Origin: Liolophura sinensis | Taxonomy: Eukaryota > Mollusca > Polyplacophora > Chitonida > Chitonidae | DNA: 64,000 bases | NCBI RefSeq assembly: GCF_032854445.1 | Contig: NC_088300.1 | Span: forward strand, 56,084,984-56,148,983 | Direction: 5' to 3' | Part shown: positions 24,500-34,519 of the stretch, piece by piece | Position numbering within the stretch: position 1 is the stretch's first letter | Layout of the letters: every line of letters starts with the position of its first letter | Translations under genes and position numbers: made by a program | Notes under the pieces: generated by a model | What the model saw: the letters and a program-made list of their open reading frames with translations, nothing else | Told to the model about the DNA's origin: nothing | The model's database searches: none

Positions 24500-24770
24500 T
24501 GTTCAGCGAAATCAATCGTTTAGCGAAGGAAAAAAGATAAAAGAAGCACAGAATGTGCGAGTGAGGACATAGATAGACCAAAGATGCGAATGTAGCCTGA
24601 TTCTGAGTAAGAGTGGGAGGAAGATGAGCCTTGGGGCCCCGTAAAATAGACAATGAAGCGGACAACCGGACAGAAGAAAGTGCTGACGTATTACGTGTTT
24701 GCCTTCTCTTTACCTACCCGTTAACCGATCACAAAGTACCACCAGTTTCAAAATTCCCCATTGATATTTG
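24500..24770 (-). repeat. Module A inverted fragment
   Basis: Reverse complement carries 'ggcttttagc'-proximal and 'cacacattctgtg' landmarks (seen here as cacagaatgtgcgagtgagg) and the 'taccacc...caaagtacc' start. One of few inverted pieces in the block, next to inverted module C. Confidence 0.6.
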
Positions 24771-25044
24771 TGGATAAAACTAGTTTTCTGACATGTCAGC
24801 GTACCACTTTCAGCAAAGATACAGTCGGTTTAAAATGCGTCTGTCCTCAAAAGATCTTAAATGAGGGTGGTGGGGAGAAGTAACCACTTAGTGGTTTCCT
24901 TGTGCAATGGAGAAGTAACCAATCTGAGAGGCCTGTCTAGTTAAGACACAGTCATATCAAAGAAATTAGTCTATCTCAAACTTGCTATTAGGCTTCCCTT
25001 CACATATGTGAGCACACGGTGCTCTAGTCTAAAGGAAACAAACA

Positions 25045-25069
25045 GTCCGTGGGCAAGATGCCCACGGAC
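25045..25069. other. Perfect 11-bp GC-rich hairpin
   Basis: Arms gtccgtgggca and tgcccacggac with a three-base loop. Stands out in AT-rich surroundings; function unknown. Confidence 0.8.
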
Positions 25070-25369
25070 GGTTATATCTGTAAGTTTTCTTTACTTTTTG
25101 TCCATTTAGGTTGAATACTTCTTCCTTTGGCTGAGAAACAGCTTAACTAGGAAGGTTTTCAGTGTATACTATAGATGGTGTATATTTCCTGTTTTCAATG
25201 TACAGTATAGATGGTTTATATTTCCTGTCCAACTCACATTACATCGATGATTTGAAATACCATAAGAGCTACTAAAAAGCCTTTTTTCGCATTATTCCTC
25301 ATTAAACCTTCTAATTTGTATTTTCATATTTTTATTTGGAGGCTTTGTTGTCAGAACACAACATACAAT

Positions 25370-25745
25370 TCTCAAGTGCTTGAGGAAATTGCTCTAACCT
25401 ATTCCTCCCAATTCTGACAAGTACTCCTCCAACAAGGCTATTGAGTGGTACAACGATGCAGGACAATGCAGACTCATGTCTGTCCCACCATTTGAATCTG
25501 AGGTAATGACAATATACCACAGAGTGAACTGAAAGACAGAATAGTGCTTATATACACTGGAGACTGGGGGCTGGTGGTATCACCCGTTACATGTAGAATG
25601 GACAAAATACGCCGCTTTGTACCCTGCCTCCAACGCTGCAGCTCGTTTCTCTTATATCTGAGCAGCTAAATGTTTCATGCCAGAGCAATAGGAGTCCTGA
25701 ATGGTTATATTCAACCAGTCGAATCGTCTGGAACTGGACCCTTAT
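25370..25745 (+). repeat. Module C fragments (head and tail)
   Basis: 25385-25440 resembles the head (ctattcctcccaattctgac); 25540-25745 is the tail ('tatacactggagactggggg', 'cgaatcgtctggaactggac'). The middle is lost. Confidence 0.55.
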
Positions 25746-26580
25746 AGCGTCATGCCATTATCCCTCGTGTTAGGCTAACCTGAGGTTTAGGCGTCCACTA
25801 AGGGGCAGCTATTAGCCTAATTCCTCAACCATTTCGCATATGAAAGAGCAACGTTCAGTGTAAGTTATGCACATTTTTCATTTTATTTTGAGGACAAAAC
25901 ACACTGGTTTGATTGGCCAAATTTAGAGCTTCACAAAATGTATAGTTTTATTAGTCAACACACAACAATGTCTTCAGAATATGCTTGAATGAACACTTTG
26001 CAAATATGCGAAAAGGTTGAAGAAGTACAGTATGACATGGTGCGGTCACTTTTTTGTCATTGTCTGCTACCTGATCAGTTCATTTACAAACACTTACTTT
26101 GTTTTCTGCTTAGCCGGAAAGAAAAAAGGAATTCTTGTCGTGAAAAGAATTGTGCTTTGTGTTGCCGAGAGGATCTGCCTTTTCCCTCACCTCTGTGGTA
26201 CATCAACGGATAGAAGCGCTGTATTTTCTGAGGCAAAATCGGAAACGTACTCAGTTGGATTTGACAGCTCAGGAAAGATATCATACAAGCTGTGCCATGA
26301 ACAAAAAGTTAGAATTTGATCACACCTTTGTGCGCTCACAGCAAAGCTCCCAAATGAAAACAAAAAAACGCTAACACAGATCGAATGCCGTAATGAGGAA
26401 TAATCTTATAAACCTGTGTGTGGTACTTCCTGGATATGTGAAAGCAGTTCTAATTTGAGCTAAAGCACAGAGGTAATAGAACACTGGACTGAAAATATAT
26501 ACAGGTATTATCTTGTTATCCGCTAGCTTGCGATATAATCAGTTAAACGGACACAGATTAAAGAAAACGTGTTACAGATA
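25745..26580 (+). repeat. Module B copy 6
   Basis: Begins 'gcgtcatgccattatccctc', has an extra 150-bp insert about 25830-25985, then the usual 'gacatggtgcggtcactttt' to 'ttgatcacacctttgtgcgc'. It flows into module A. Confidence 0.7.
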
Positions 26581-26594
26581 ACATAAGACTATGA

Positions 26595-27300
26595 AGAATT
26601 TGAAAACGGGTGACCGGATGATTATTGGTGTCTGGTTTATTGGTGGCACTTTGTACAGTGGTCCGTTGACGGGTAGATAAGTGCAGTTAAGTGATACGTC
26701 AGTCAAGGACTGATTTTTTTCACTCCGTTGTCTGTTTCACGATGTCCTTACTCATCTTACTCCCACCTCCACCCAGAACCAGGCTTCATCCACCGTTCTT
26801 TTTTGTCTAGGATACCTGCTCATCCACACATTTTGTGTTTCTTTGGGCTTTTTTCCCTTCACGACACAAGTAATATGATCGGCCTAAAGTCATTTTCTCC
26901 TGCCTTTTAGCAGATGGCCTGACCCAACACAATGTCGCCATTTTCATTTACTAATTGCTAGTTCCTGAGGAATAACTTCCTTGCCGTAATTTTTTGTCAC
27001 AAGGAGAAAGCATGGGAAGTGTCAAAAACAGAACCCGCCAGCCAGAAAGTTCATCACATGAGTGTTTATGCTGTCAGTATAAGGTAAGAGGTGAGATAGT
27101 TGGGTAACTGAAGGGAGTGTGTAAGGATAAGGATGTGGACATCTCGTCTGGCACATGCGCAGACAGTACATGTTCAGGAGATGTGTGGTGCTAATATCAT
27201 AGCTCAGATATTTCACAAATATATATTCACATCAAGAAATGTATCACATCCGCCTTCTGGCACATCTTTCCACTGGCATTGTAGATAGGGAAAGTCTAAA
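26595..27300 (+). repeat. Module A copy 5
   Basis: Complete landmark series; directly preceded by module B (25745-26580), showing the recurring B then A order. Confidence 0.75.
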
Positions 27301-28190
27301 GCGTTGCCAGCATGTGCAGCATTTAGGAGCCCTGTCAAAGCGCTTCAGCCCTTGAACCCTTTACTAGTGTTTCCTCCCTTGTTCGGTATATTTCAACGTT
27401 GTTAATATCTTTTCTATTAAATGTCACTGTACAACTTACAATTACATACAATTAGCCTTACCTGATGAGTTACAGGGCAATAATTAGAGATTTAATTTCC
27501 AAGCACCAATTAATTCACAAGAAGGGCGATAGACAGCGCTTTTAGTTCAAATCAACTACCCCATGGAGTAGAGTGTCAGTCAACGTTCGAATTTTGGTTG
27601 AAAACATGCTGAAAGAGCTTACGGTATCTCGGAACTGATGGGTAACACTGGAGACGACCTCGTTTGCCAAACGGGCATGTATACTGACTGTCTGTCTATG
27701 TACAGATGGTGACATCTCGTTTCGCCTGTTTTATTCATTTTTATTCGTTTATTATTTTATTCATCAAAAAATCTCGTTTCGCCTACATCCAATTTTGATG
27801 TCCTGGGGAAGCAATCCAGTATGCGCTCAAATAGATAACCAAGAAGGGTGGGGTGCGTCTGGTGAGCACTGTTCCTTCATAATTATGACATGAACCCTTT
27901 TCAGCAACGTCATCGAAATGAACTGTTTTCAACTTCTGGTTTCATTCACTCAAAATGCCAGTCAAAGTGGCTTATAATTCGAGCGTAGAGAAGTCCAACA
28001 ATCTCTACCATGGCAGCTGAACAGACAAGACTCGAGTACGTTATATCCAAGAGAGGCGGAGAGACGCTCATGTGGAATGGATTTTTCAGTATGGAGTAAA
28101 CAGAAAGAAAGATTTCTGGTTAGCCTGAAAATGTGCTATACAGGGTTGGAAGGCTACCATTACAATCACAGACGGAATGCTAAGTAATGT
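27300..28190. other. No gene seen
   Basis: Between module A and module C. No recognisable repeat or reading frame. Confidence 0.5.
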
Positions 28191-28425
28191 TGGACAACAT
28201 TGGCACACCCACCCAGATCCATCCTGGTGGAAAGCTGGTGCGCTCTGTGAAGCACCAGGAGGACAACCGGCCCAAATGGTTTGGACAGATCGCCTTTGGA
28301 CAGCTACAGTTTCTCCCTTACATACAGGATACACGGATTGGCGTCAAGCCTTTTCTATCCAGTTCGCCCTATCACACAACCTCTAAGGTATCGGCTTCTT
28401 TGATAAGCTTATAAACAATTTGGAT
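28190..28425 (+). repeat. Module C copy 5 (head), tail at 28940-29090
   Basis: The head carries 'ggaaagctggtgcgctctgt', 'cagatcgcctttggacagct' and 'ttttctatccagttcgccct'. The tail portion resumes near 28940 and leads into module B. About 500 bases of other sequence lie between. Confidence 0.6.
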
Positions 28426-29059
28426 TACAAGGTGATGTGGATTAATAGGTGATGTGGATTACGATGTGACCTTACAGTCGTGTCAGTTTTAGTTGAATCG
28501 GTTTTTTTCTTTTGTGTGTTCAGCAAAATATGTTTCTAGATAGTTATTTTGAGAAAGAAAGGCGAAATGTTTTCACACGTTATAAATCAAATTGGTTGAC
28601 AAATTGAGGTCTATACACATCCTCTGTTTTTTGAACATGTTGAACCGATCGAAATTTGAACCAATCGAAGGCCATACATACCTAGAATCTCGACTGTCTT
28701 TTTTACATCATTTACATTTTTAGCAGCTTTTTCTTACCTGCTTTATTTACCATTTATATACTATTTTTTAATATTCCTTTGGGAACTAGTGATTTAAGTT
28801 ATTGTGGGGTTTATCCACTTGGAAAGCCCCTTTGCAGTTTCTCATGGATACACCAATGTAGAACGTGACACGTAGATTTATGTCCTCTGCACCATATTTT
28901 TATATTTTGCATATTTGAGGTTACAAATCACGTTTATATATATTGGAGATTTTTGGAACTCTTGGTGTCAGGTAACCACTAATTACATTAGGAATTGAGG
29001 CGATACACAGCTGGTTACCCAGCTTTCAATACTACATATGTGTGAGAAGTTAAGTATGT

Positions 29060-29680
29060 CATAAAAGAGCATTCGGAGTCTGGGCTGTCATGCCATCATC
29101 CTCCTGCTGGGCCACTGTAACGTCATGCCATCATCACCCTTGCTTGGCCATTTTAACATCATGCCATCATCACTCCTGCTGGGCCATTGTAAACGTTATG
29201 TCATCACCACTTCTGCTGGGCCAACGTAACGACATGCTATCATCACTCTTTCTGGGCCATTGTAACGTTATACCATCATCACTCTTGCTGGGGCATTGTA
29301 ACGTCATGCCATCATCACTCCTGCTGGGCCACTGTAACGTCATGCCACCATCACTCCTGCTGGGCCACTGTAACGTCCTACCATCATCACTCCTGCTGGG
29401 CCATTGTAACGTCATGCCATCATCACTCCTGCTTGGCCATGATAACGTCGTGGCTTCACCACTCCTGCTGCCAAATGTAATGTCATGCCATCATCACTCC
29501 TGCTGGGCCATAGTAACGTTATGCCATCACGACTCCTGCTGTGCCACTGTAACGTCATACCATCTTCACTCATGCTTGCCCGTGGTAACGTCCTACTAAT
29601 CCAACCTGAGCTTCAGCTGTCCACCATTGCGACAGCTATTATGGCATAGCGTAATCTGTCAGCAGCTGCAGCCTTTACGG
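29060..29680 (+). repeat. Module B copy 7, expanded into a 36-bp minisatellite
   Basis: About 14 tandem copies of a 36-bp unit with core cgtcatgccatcatcactcc and 'tgctgggccattgtaa'. The core is the first 36 bases of module B; normal module B sequence resumes at about 29590 ('gagcttcagctgtccaccat'). Because 36 is divisible by 3, long open frames arise on both strands; these are artefacts. Confidence 0.85.
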
Positions 29681-29684
29681 GTGG

Positions 29685-30255
29685 TTGACGGGTATGAAGA
29701 GTGGACAGATAAAGTTATACGTCAGGACTTTCTTATATCTGGCTACCCGCTCCCTTGTTTGTTTCACCTCCACCCACAGCCAGGCCACATCCACGGCTCT
29801 TATCTGTCTGAAACACCCGCTCAACCACACATTCCGTGTTTCTTCTCTCTTTTTTCTCCTCAAGACAGCAGTAGCATGATCGGCACGACATTTTCTCCTG
29901 GCTTTTAGCATCTCATCCGACCCAATATAATCTTTCTATTCTCATTTACTAATTGCTAGCGCCTGCGAAAAAATTTCGTTGCCGTAACTTTTTGCCATAC
30001 GGAGAAAGCATGAGAAGCTTAAAGAACAGAAGCCACCAACCAGAAAGCCCACAACATGCGTGATTTTGCTGAAGCCGTCAGTGTAAGGTAGTTGGGTAAC
30101 TGAAGGGAGTGTGTAAGGATAAGGATGTGGACATCTGCTCTGGCTCATGTATAAATTGTACATGTTCAGGGACTGGAAGAGCAGCGGCAGTGTTAACGCC
30201 ATAGCTGAGATATGATTTCACAAGTAAGGTTTCATGAAACATAGCTTAATCAAGT
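29685..30255 (+). repeat. Module A copy 6
   Basis: Lacks the first 60 bases, otherwise the full series. Directly preceded by the expanded module B. It marks the right edge of the modular repeat block. Confidence 0.75.
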
Positions 30256-31280
30256 TAAGCGCGATTTTGCGCAAACGGTTGCGCCACCGTTTCGTACATA
30301 ACATTGAACCATTCTACCAACTTTGATCATACTTTACGTCTTTACACAAATCATAACCATGACTAATCCATTTATGTATGTTAGTATTATGATTGAAATC
30401 TGAAGTAAAAGCTTTCGTTCTACTCTTGACATGCGTATTGCACGCGCGGCCTAACAAGATTTCGCTTACTTTAGGTCCACAAATTTCCCTTGTCGCTTTT
30501 AAGTTTTTCTCTCCCATGTTACCTTGAACTTTTTTGTTTATACTGGTGTGTGGCTTATATATTGCAGATAACCTATAAATCTGGGTTGTGGGTGGATATA
30601 TAATGTGATAGAGAAGTCATACAAACCTCGGTTTCCTGTTTACCAGTTTTAATACCAACTGGAAATCGTCATGGTCTTGTCATATAGATGCATTTTACTG
30701 GGATAGTTTCAGCAGACCAAATTTTGGTGTAAAAGTTATTCCCCCTGATTACGTGATTAAGGCGATTCCTGCTGTTAAACAGGAGACGAAAATATCCCTT
30801 TTTTCCATATACACTAAATCTCATAAGCCAACTTTATGAGTAATTAAAACTGTACGTTGAAATGACATCTGTATTATTATCTGTACATATGTTTTGAAGT
30901 CAAATAAATTTTTGAACATATTCTCAAAATATTAATCTAAGCAATTCAATATGGAGATTTTGTATTACAAAATCCAATCAAAACATGCACCTGCAAATTT
31001 CTTCACAGATACATTTTCCACTACGCCACATTTAAAAGCGGTAAAAATACACACCAAATATGTAACATGAGTTTTACACCACATATTAGACAACCCTTTA
31101 AACAACACATTTTAGCGCTTAACAATCATTCGACTACTTTGGAAAACTTGAATAAATGCTGTCAGATGGTTTCCCACATTACTCTTGCAAGATTTGTGTT
31201 TGAATTTGCACAACGTTTCTTAGATATTCATATCCAAGAATCGTTCGTGAGATGAAGCATTCCAAAAGACCAAGTCCACT
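30255..31280. other. No gene seen; right border of the modular repeat block
   Basis: AT-rich single-copy-looking DNA with no modules A-F after 30255. Short open frames only. Confidence 0.5.
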
Positions 31281-31293
31281 CACAATTACTTGA

Positions 31294-31661
31294 ACCGTCC
31301 CGGATAGCACAGTTGGTAGAGCGTCCGCTTCGGGACCGGTAGATCCAGGATCAATCCTTGGTCGAGTCACACCTAAGACTTTAAAAGAGGAAGTTGTAAC
31401 TTCCTCGCTTGGCGTTCAGCATGAAGGGGATAGTGCAACGACTGGTTGACCCGTATCAGTATAATGGCTCGGGCGGGGCGGCTTACTTGCCTTCGTTAAG
31501 TCGTCCCAGTGATGCAGCACTAAAATAAAAAGAGCGGTGGAAATCCGTCCTGCAACAAGGAGGCACATTACACGTGCATGCACCCTAATGATTCCTTCGT
31601 CGTCATATGACTGAAAAATTGTTGAGTACGACGTTAAACCCCAAGCACTCACTCACTCACT
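31294..31661 (+). mobile_element. Full-length tRNA-derived SINE, type 1 (actc tail)
   Basis: The head has Pol III A-box (tagcacagttggtagagcg) and B-box-like (tagatccaggatcaatcctt) sequence, followed by a unique body and a tail of (actc)n. A direct repeat cacaattacttga flanks it at 31281-31293 and 31662-31674: the target-site duplication of LINE-driven retroposition. This is the best-preserved copy of the family in the window. Confidence 0.85.
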
Positions 31662-31674
31662 CACAATTACTTGA

Positions 31675-32990
31675 CCAGTGTTGGGAAATAACCATGTATT
31701 GTTTTATAATTATTAACGTTTGCAGCAAGCAAGAGACGTGTTTTCTGCTATCTCTTGTTCAGCTCTGTGTCTTTAAAGATGAGATGTTGATATAAGTCAC
31801 CTGTACAACTTACCCGTTAAAGACTCTTAAAACATATAGCCTGACAACGCGGGAGTGTTTTGTTCCATGTTTGCTCATGTCAAAGGCGAAAGTCTTATAC
31901 TTCATTGCCTCATTACTCACGTGTTCAGTAACTCGCATGGCTCGTTGTCTGTGTGACCCATCAGGGTATAAAAAAGACTTGTAGCATAGATAGTATAACT
32001 AGAGTAGCAGCGACAATGTGATTGCCAGGCAAACGGTAGCACCTGTAACCCGTGAAATCAGGCCACTTGTCAATTTACATAGATAGGGTGTTTTTCTAAC
32101 TGTCGATGTAAATTTTTATATACCAGCAAATTACTCGCTTCCCAAGCACCATGGCTTAATACGAATTAGGCATAAAAATGCAGTGATGTTGCCTGCAATT
32201 TATTGGACGATACTAGTCTAGAATTACTCAAACTGCTGTAATGTCAACAGAACATGTTTTAGCATCCACAAAAGTAATCCAATCAAACAGACAAAGTATG
32301 GTAAGTTCGTTTATATCAAATCATTTGTCATATAATAAATTCAATAGTTTATATAAAAGCACATCGTAGAAAAATGCTATGGTTTAAAGGCGCTCAAAAA
32401 CAATATACTATTAACAACACATTTTATCCAGCGACTTGACATCGTTGTGCGCCAGTACTATATACAATGCATATGAATACCACTGTTATTCCCCTGAGAT
32501 GACAATCGCGTGGGTAAGGCTGAGATGGACAGAGGTACTAAGACGTTTATCCTCAGGGCGCGGATTCAGCTAATGGCAGCATTACAGATAAACATGCACA
32601 GTTGACCATTTCTGGGCATAATGGATAGCACAAATGTAGTATGAAAAATTTGCCCGTGCGTAATACTATAATGTTACCAATAGGAAGAGTGTTTAGACTC
32701 GAATGTATTATGCAATAAGTTTATGTTTCCTAAAAAGTGATAAGAATAAGAAGGCAGACGGACAGCTAAACAATATAAAAATGTGAGCGACGATGTGATG
32801 CGTATCCTTGAGTAATACTAGATTTCTATCCGGTGTTATTAACAATGAGTAACATACCCGAAGCATATATGGGAAATCAACCACAGACGGCGTAGAAATC
32901 ATACGGCAGAAAATATCAGTCCAACACATAAATCAAAGCTCAAAAATGATCACAGTCGACATACTTTGAGCATAGCGTTCTACAACGTTA
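31675..32990. other. No gene seen
   Basis: AT-rich, short frames only; nothing recognised. Confidence 0.5.
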
Positions 32991-33640
32991 CTGGTCAGGT
33001 CTCTAAGATATATTGTGTCTCTAAGATTCTGTCGATATTCGAAGACAAATGCGACGTCTAGACGATACTGCCAGTACGTGAACATTCAATATATGTGAGG
33101 ACGTTTGTAGGGCTTCTAACATACTGTCAGCATAAGTAGAAGTTTGCAAAGTCTCTAAGATACTGTCAGCATGTAAAGATGGTTGTAAGGTCTCTAAGAC
33201 ACTTTCAGCATGTGAAGACGTTTACAAGGTCTCTAAGATACTGACTGCATGTGAAGACGTCAGCAAGGTCCCTAAAATACTGACTGCATGTGAAGAAGAT
33301 TGCAAGGTATTTAAGATATTGATAGTATGGAGATGTTGGTTAGGTCTTTAAGATCCTCTGAGCATGTGAAGACGTTCATAAGGTCTCTAAGATACCACCA
33401 TTATGTGGAGACGTTTGTAAGGTCTCTATGATACTGTCAGTGTGTGAGATCGACTGCAAGGTCTCTAACATATCGTCAGTATGTGAAGGCGCTAGGACTC
33501 AAGGACACTGATTGCATGCATGTAACACCCTCAGTTCATATAAAGCTGGATGCAAGGTATCTAAGATACTGTCACTATCTGTAGATGTCACAATGTTAAC
33601 GTAAAGAACTATATGTAAATGCATGAATGAAGGTACGAGT
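32990..33640 (+). repeat. 39-bp minisatellite, degenerate
   Basis: About 16 imperfect units with core 'ggtctctaagatactgtcag' and 'catgtgaagacgttt'. Best-spaced starts at 33151, 33190, 33229 and 33268. Lies downstream of the dispanin gene. Confidence 0.85.
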
Positions 33641-34384
33641 CTAAATCTTGGAGTTCCCTGTGAGATACCAAGGCAGACCATACATCACACAAATGGTACT
33701 TTTACTACTATACTAAGCCGTCCAGAAGATACTCAGTGGGTGGAAGACCTGAAATATGACAAGAGAAGGGCATAGTGGATGACTTTGGGTTTGTTAGGTT
33801 GGCGGCAGCCCGATGTAAATCCACGTAAATCATAAAATACAGGACAATAATATAATCACCTGCGGCCATCTGAAGCAACCAGAAATAACAGCCAAAATGA
33901 TGAGGAGAGTGAACAGCACCTAAAGCGGATCATCCAAGGTAAAAAATATCATACAATATCAATGGCGTCACTAAGGCGAAGCCAGTTGACTTGAGATTAA
34001 AATATGGGCTAATTGTTAGCCATTAAGGTGAAGAGCTGCATATATCCACAGAAACACTTAGAACCCTATTTTCAGGCCGTATCGGTAGGATTAAAATGAC
34101 AAGAGATTAATACCCTTTATCATGTTTGAACATGCAACGTCTGAGTGAAAACTAACGGTTAACTACTTAATGCTACCAATCCGTTTTGGAGATATGACGT
34201 CAGCAGCGGTATATCGGGGTTCACCTTTTCCACGAGTTTTCCAATCATTGACGTCAGTCCCATGTGTTCGTTATTTGAGTCTTGGCACATTCCAAAACAG
34301 TTACTTATGATTGTCTTGCGTTTGATGCCGACTAACTCACTGGTGACATTATCGAGAGGATTACCATTTTTGGTGGCGGATGGA
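33640..34384. other. 3' flank of the dispanin gene
   Basis: Probable 3' UTR and downstream DNA for the minus-strand dispanin gene. I found no canonical AATAAA close to the stop. Nothing else recognised. Confidence 0.4.
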
Positions 34385-34519
34385 TCAGCTAGCGAAGTAT
34401 ACGATGACGAAGATAATCCAACAAGCTCCACAAGCAGCAGCTACTATCCACAATATCAACGCATATTTCCCGTATTTACGTGCTTTGGCTTCGTCTTCCT
34501 TTCGCCATGATTCTTTGGA
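34385..34519 (-). CDS. Dispanin last exon: intracellular loop end and second transmembrane helix
   Basis: Acceptor is ctcttttcacag before TCCAAAG at 34519; 45 codons including the stop. The N-terminal part is charged (KESWRKEDEAKARK) and is followed by about 20 hydrophobic residues with Trp, Cys and Gly, then a four-residue tail. A longer open frame overlaps it in another phase but has no family resemblance. Confidence 0.85.
   Translation of the reverse strand, partial: SKESWRKEDEAKARKYGKYALILWIVAAACGACWIIFVIVYFAS

Noticed and set aside
29090-29599. 169-codon frame of 12-residue repeats (LLGHCNVMPSSL)
   Set aside because: Artefact of the 36-bp minisatellite; open on both strands and embedded in a non-coding dispersed repeat.
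34159-34431. 90-codon minus-strand frame overlapping the dispanin last exon
   Set aside because: It is in another frame from the membrane-helix reading, has no recognisable product, and the dispanin frame ends properly at 34385.
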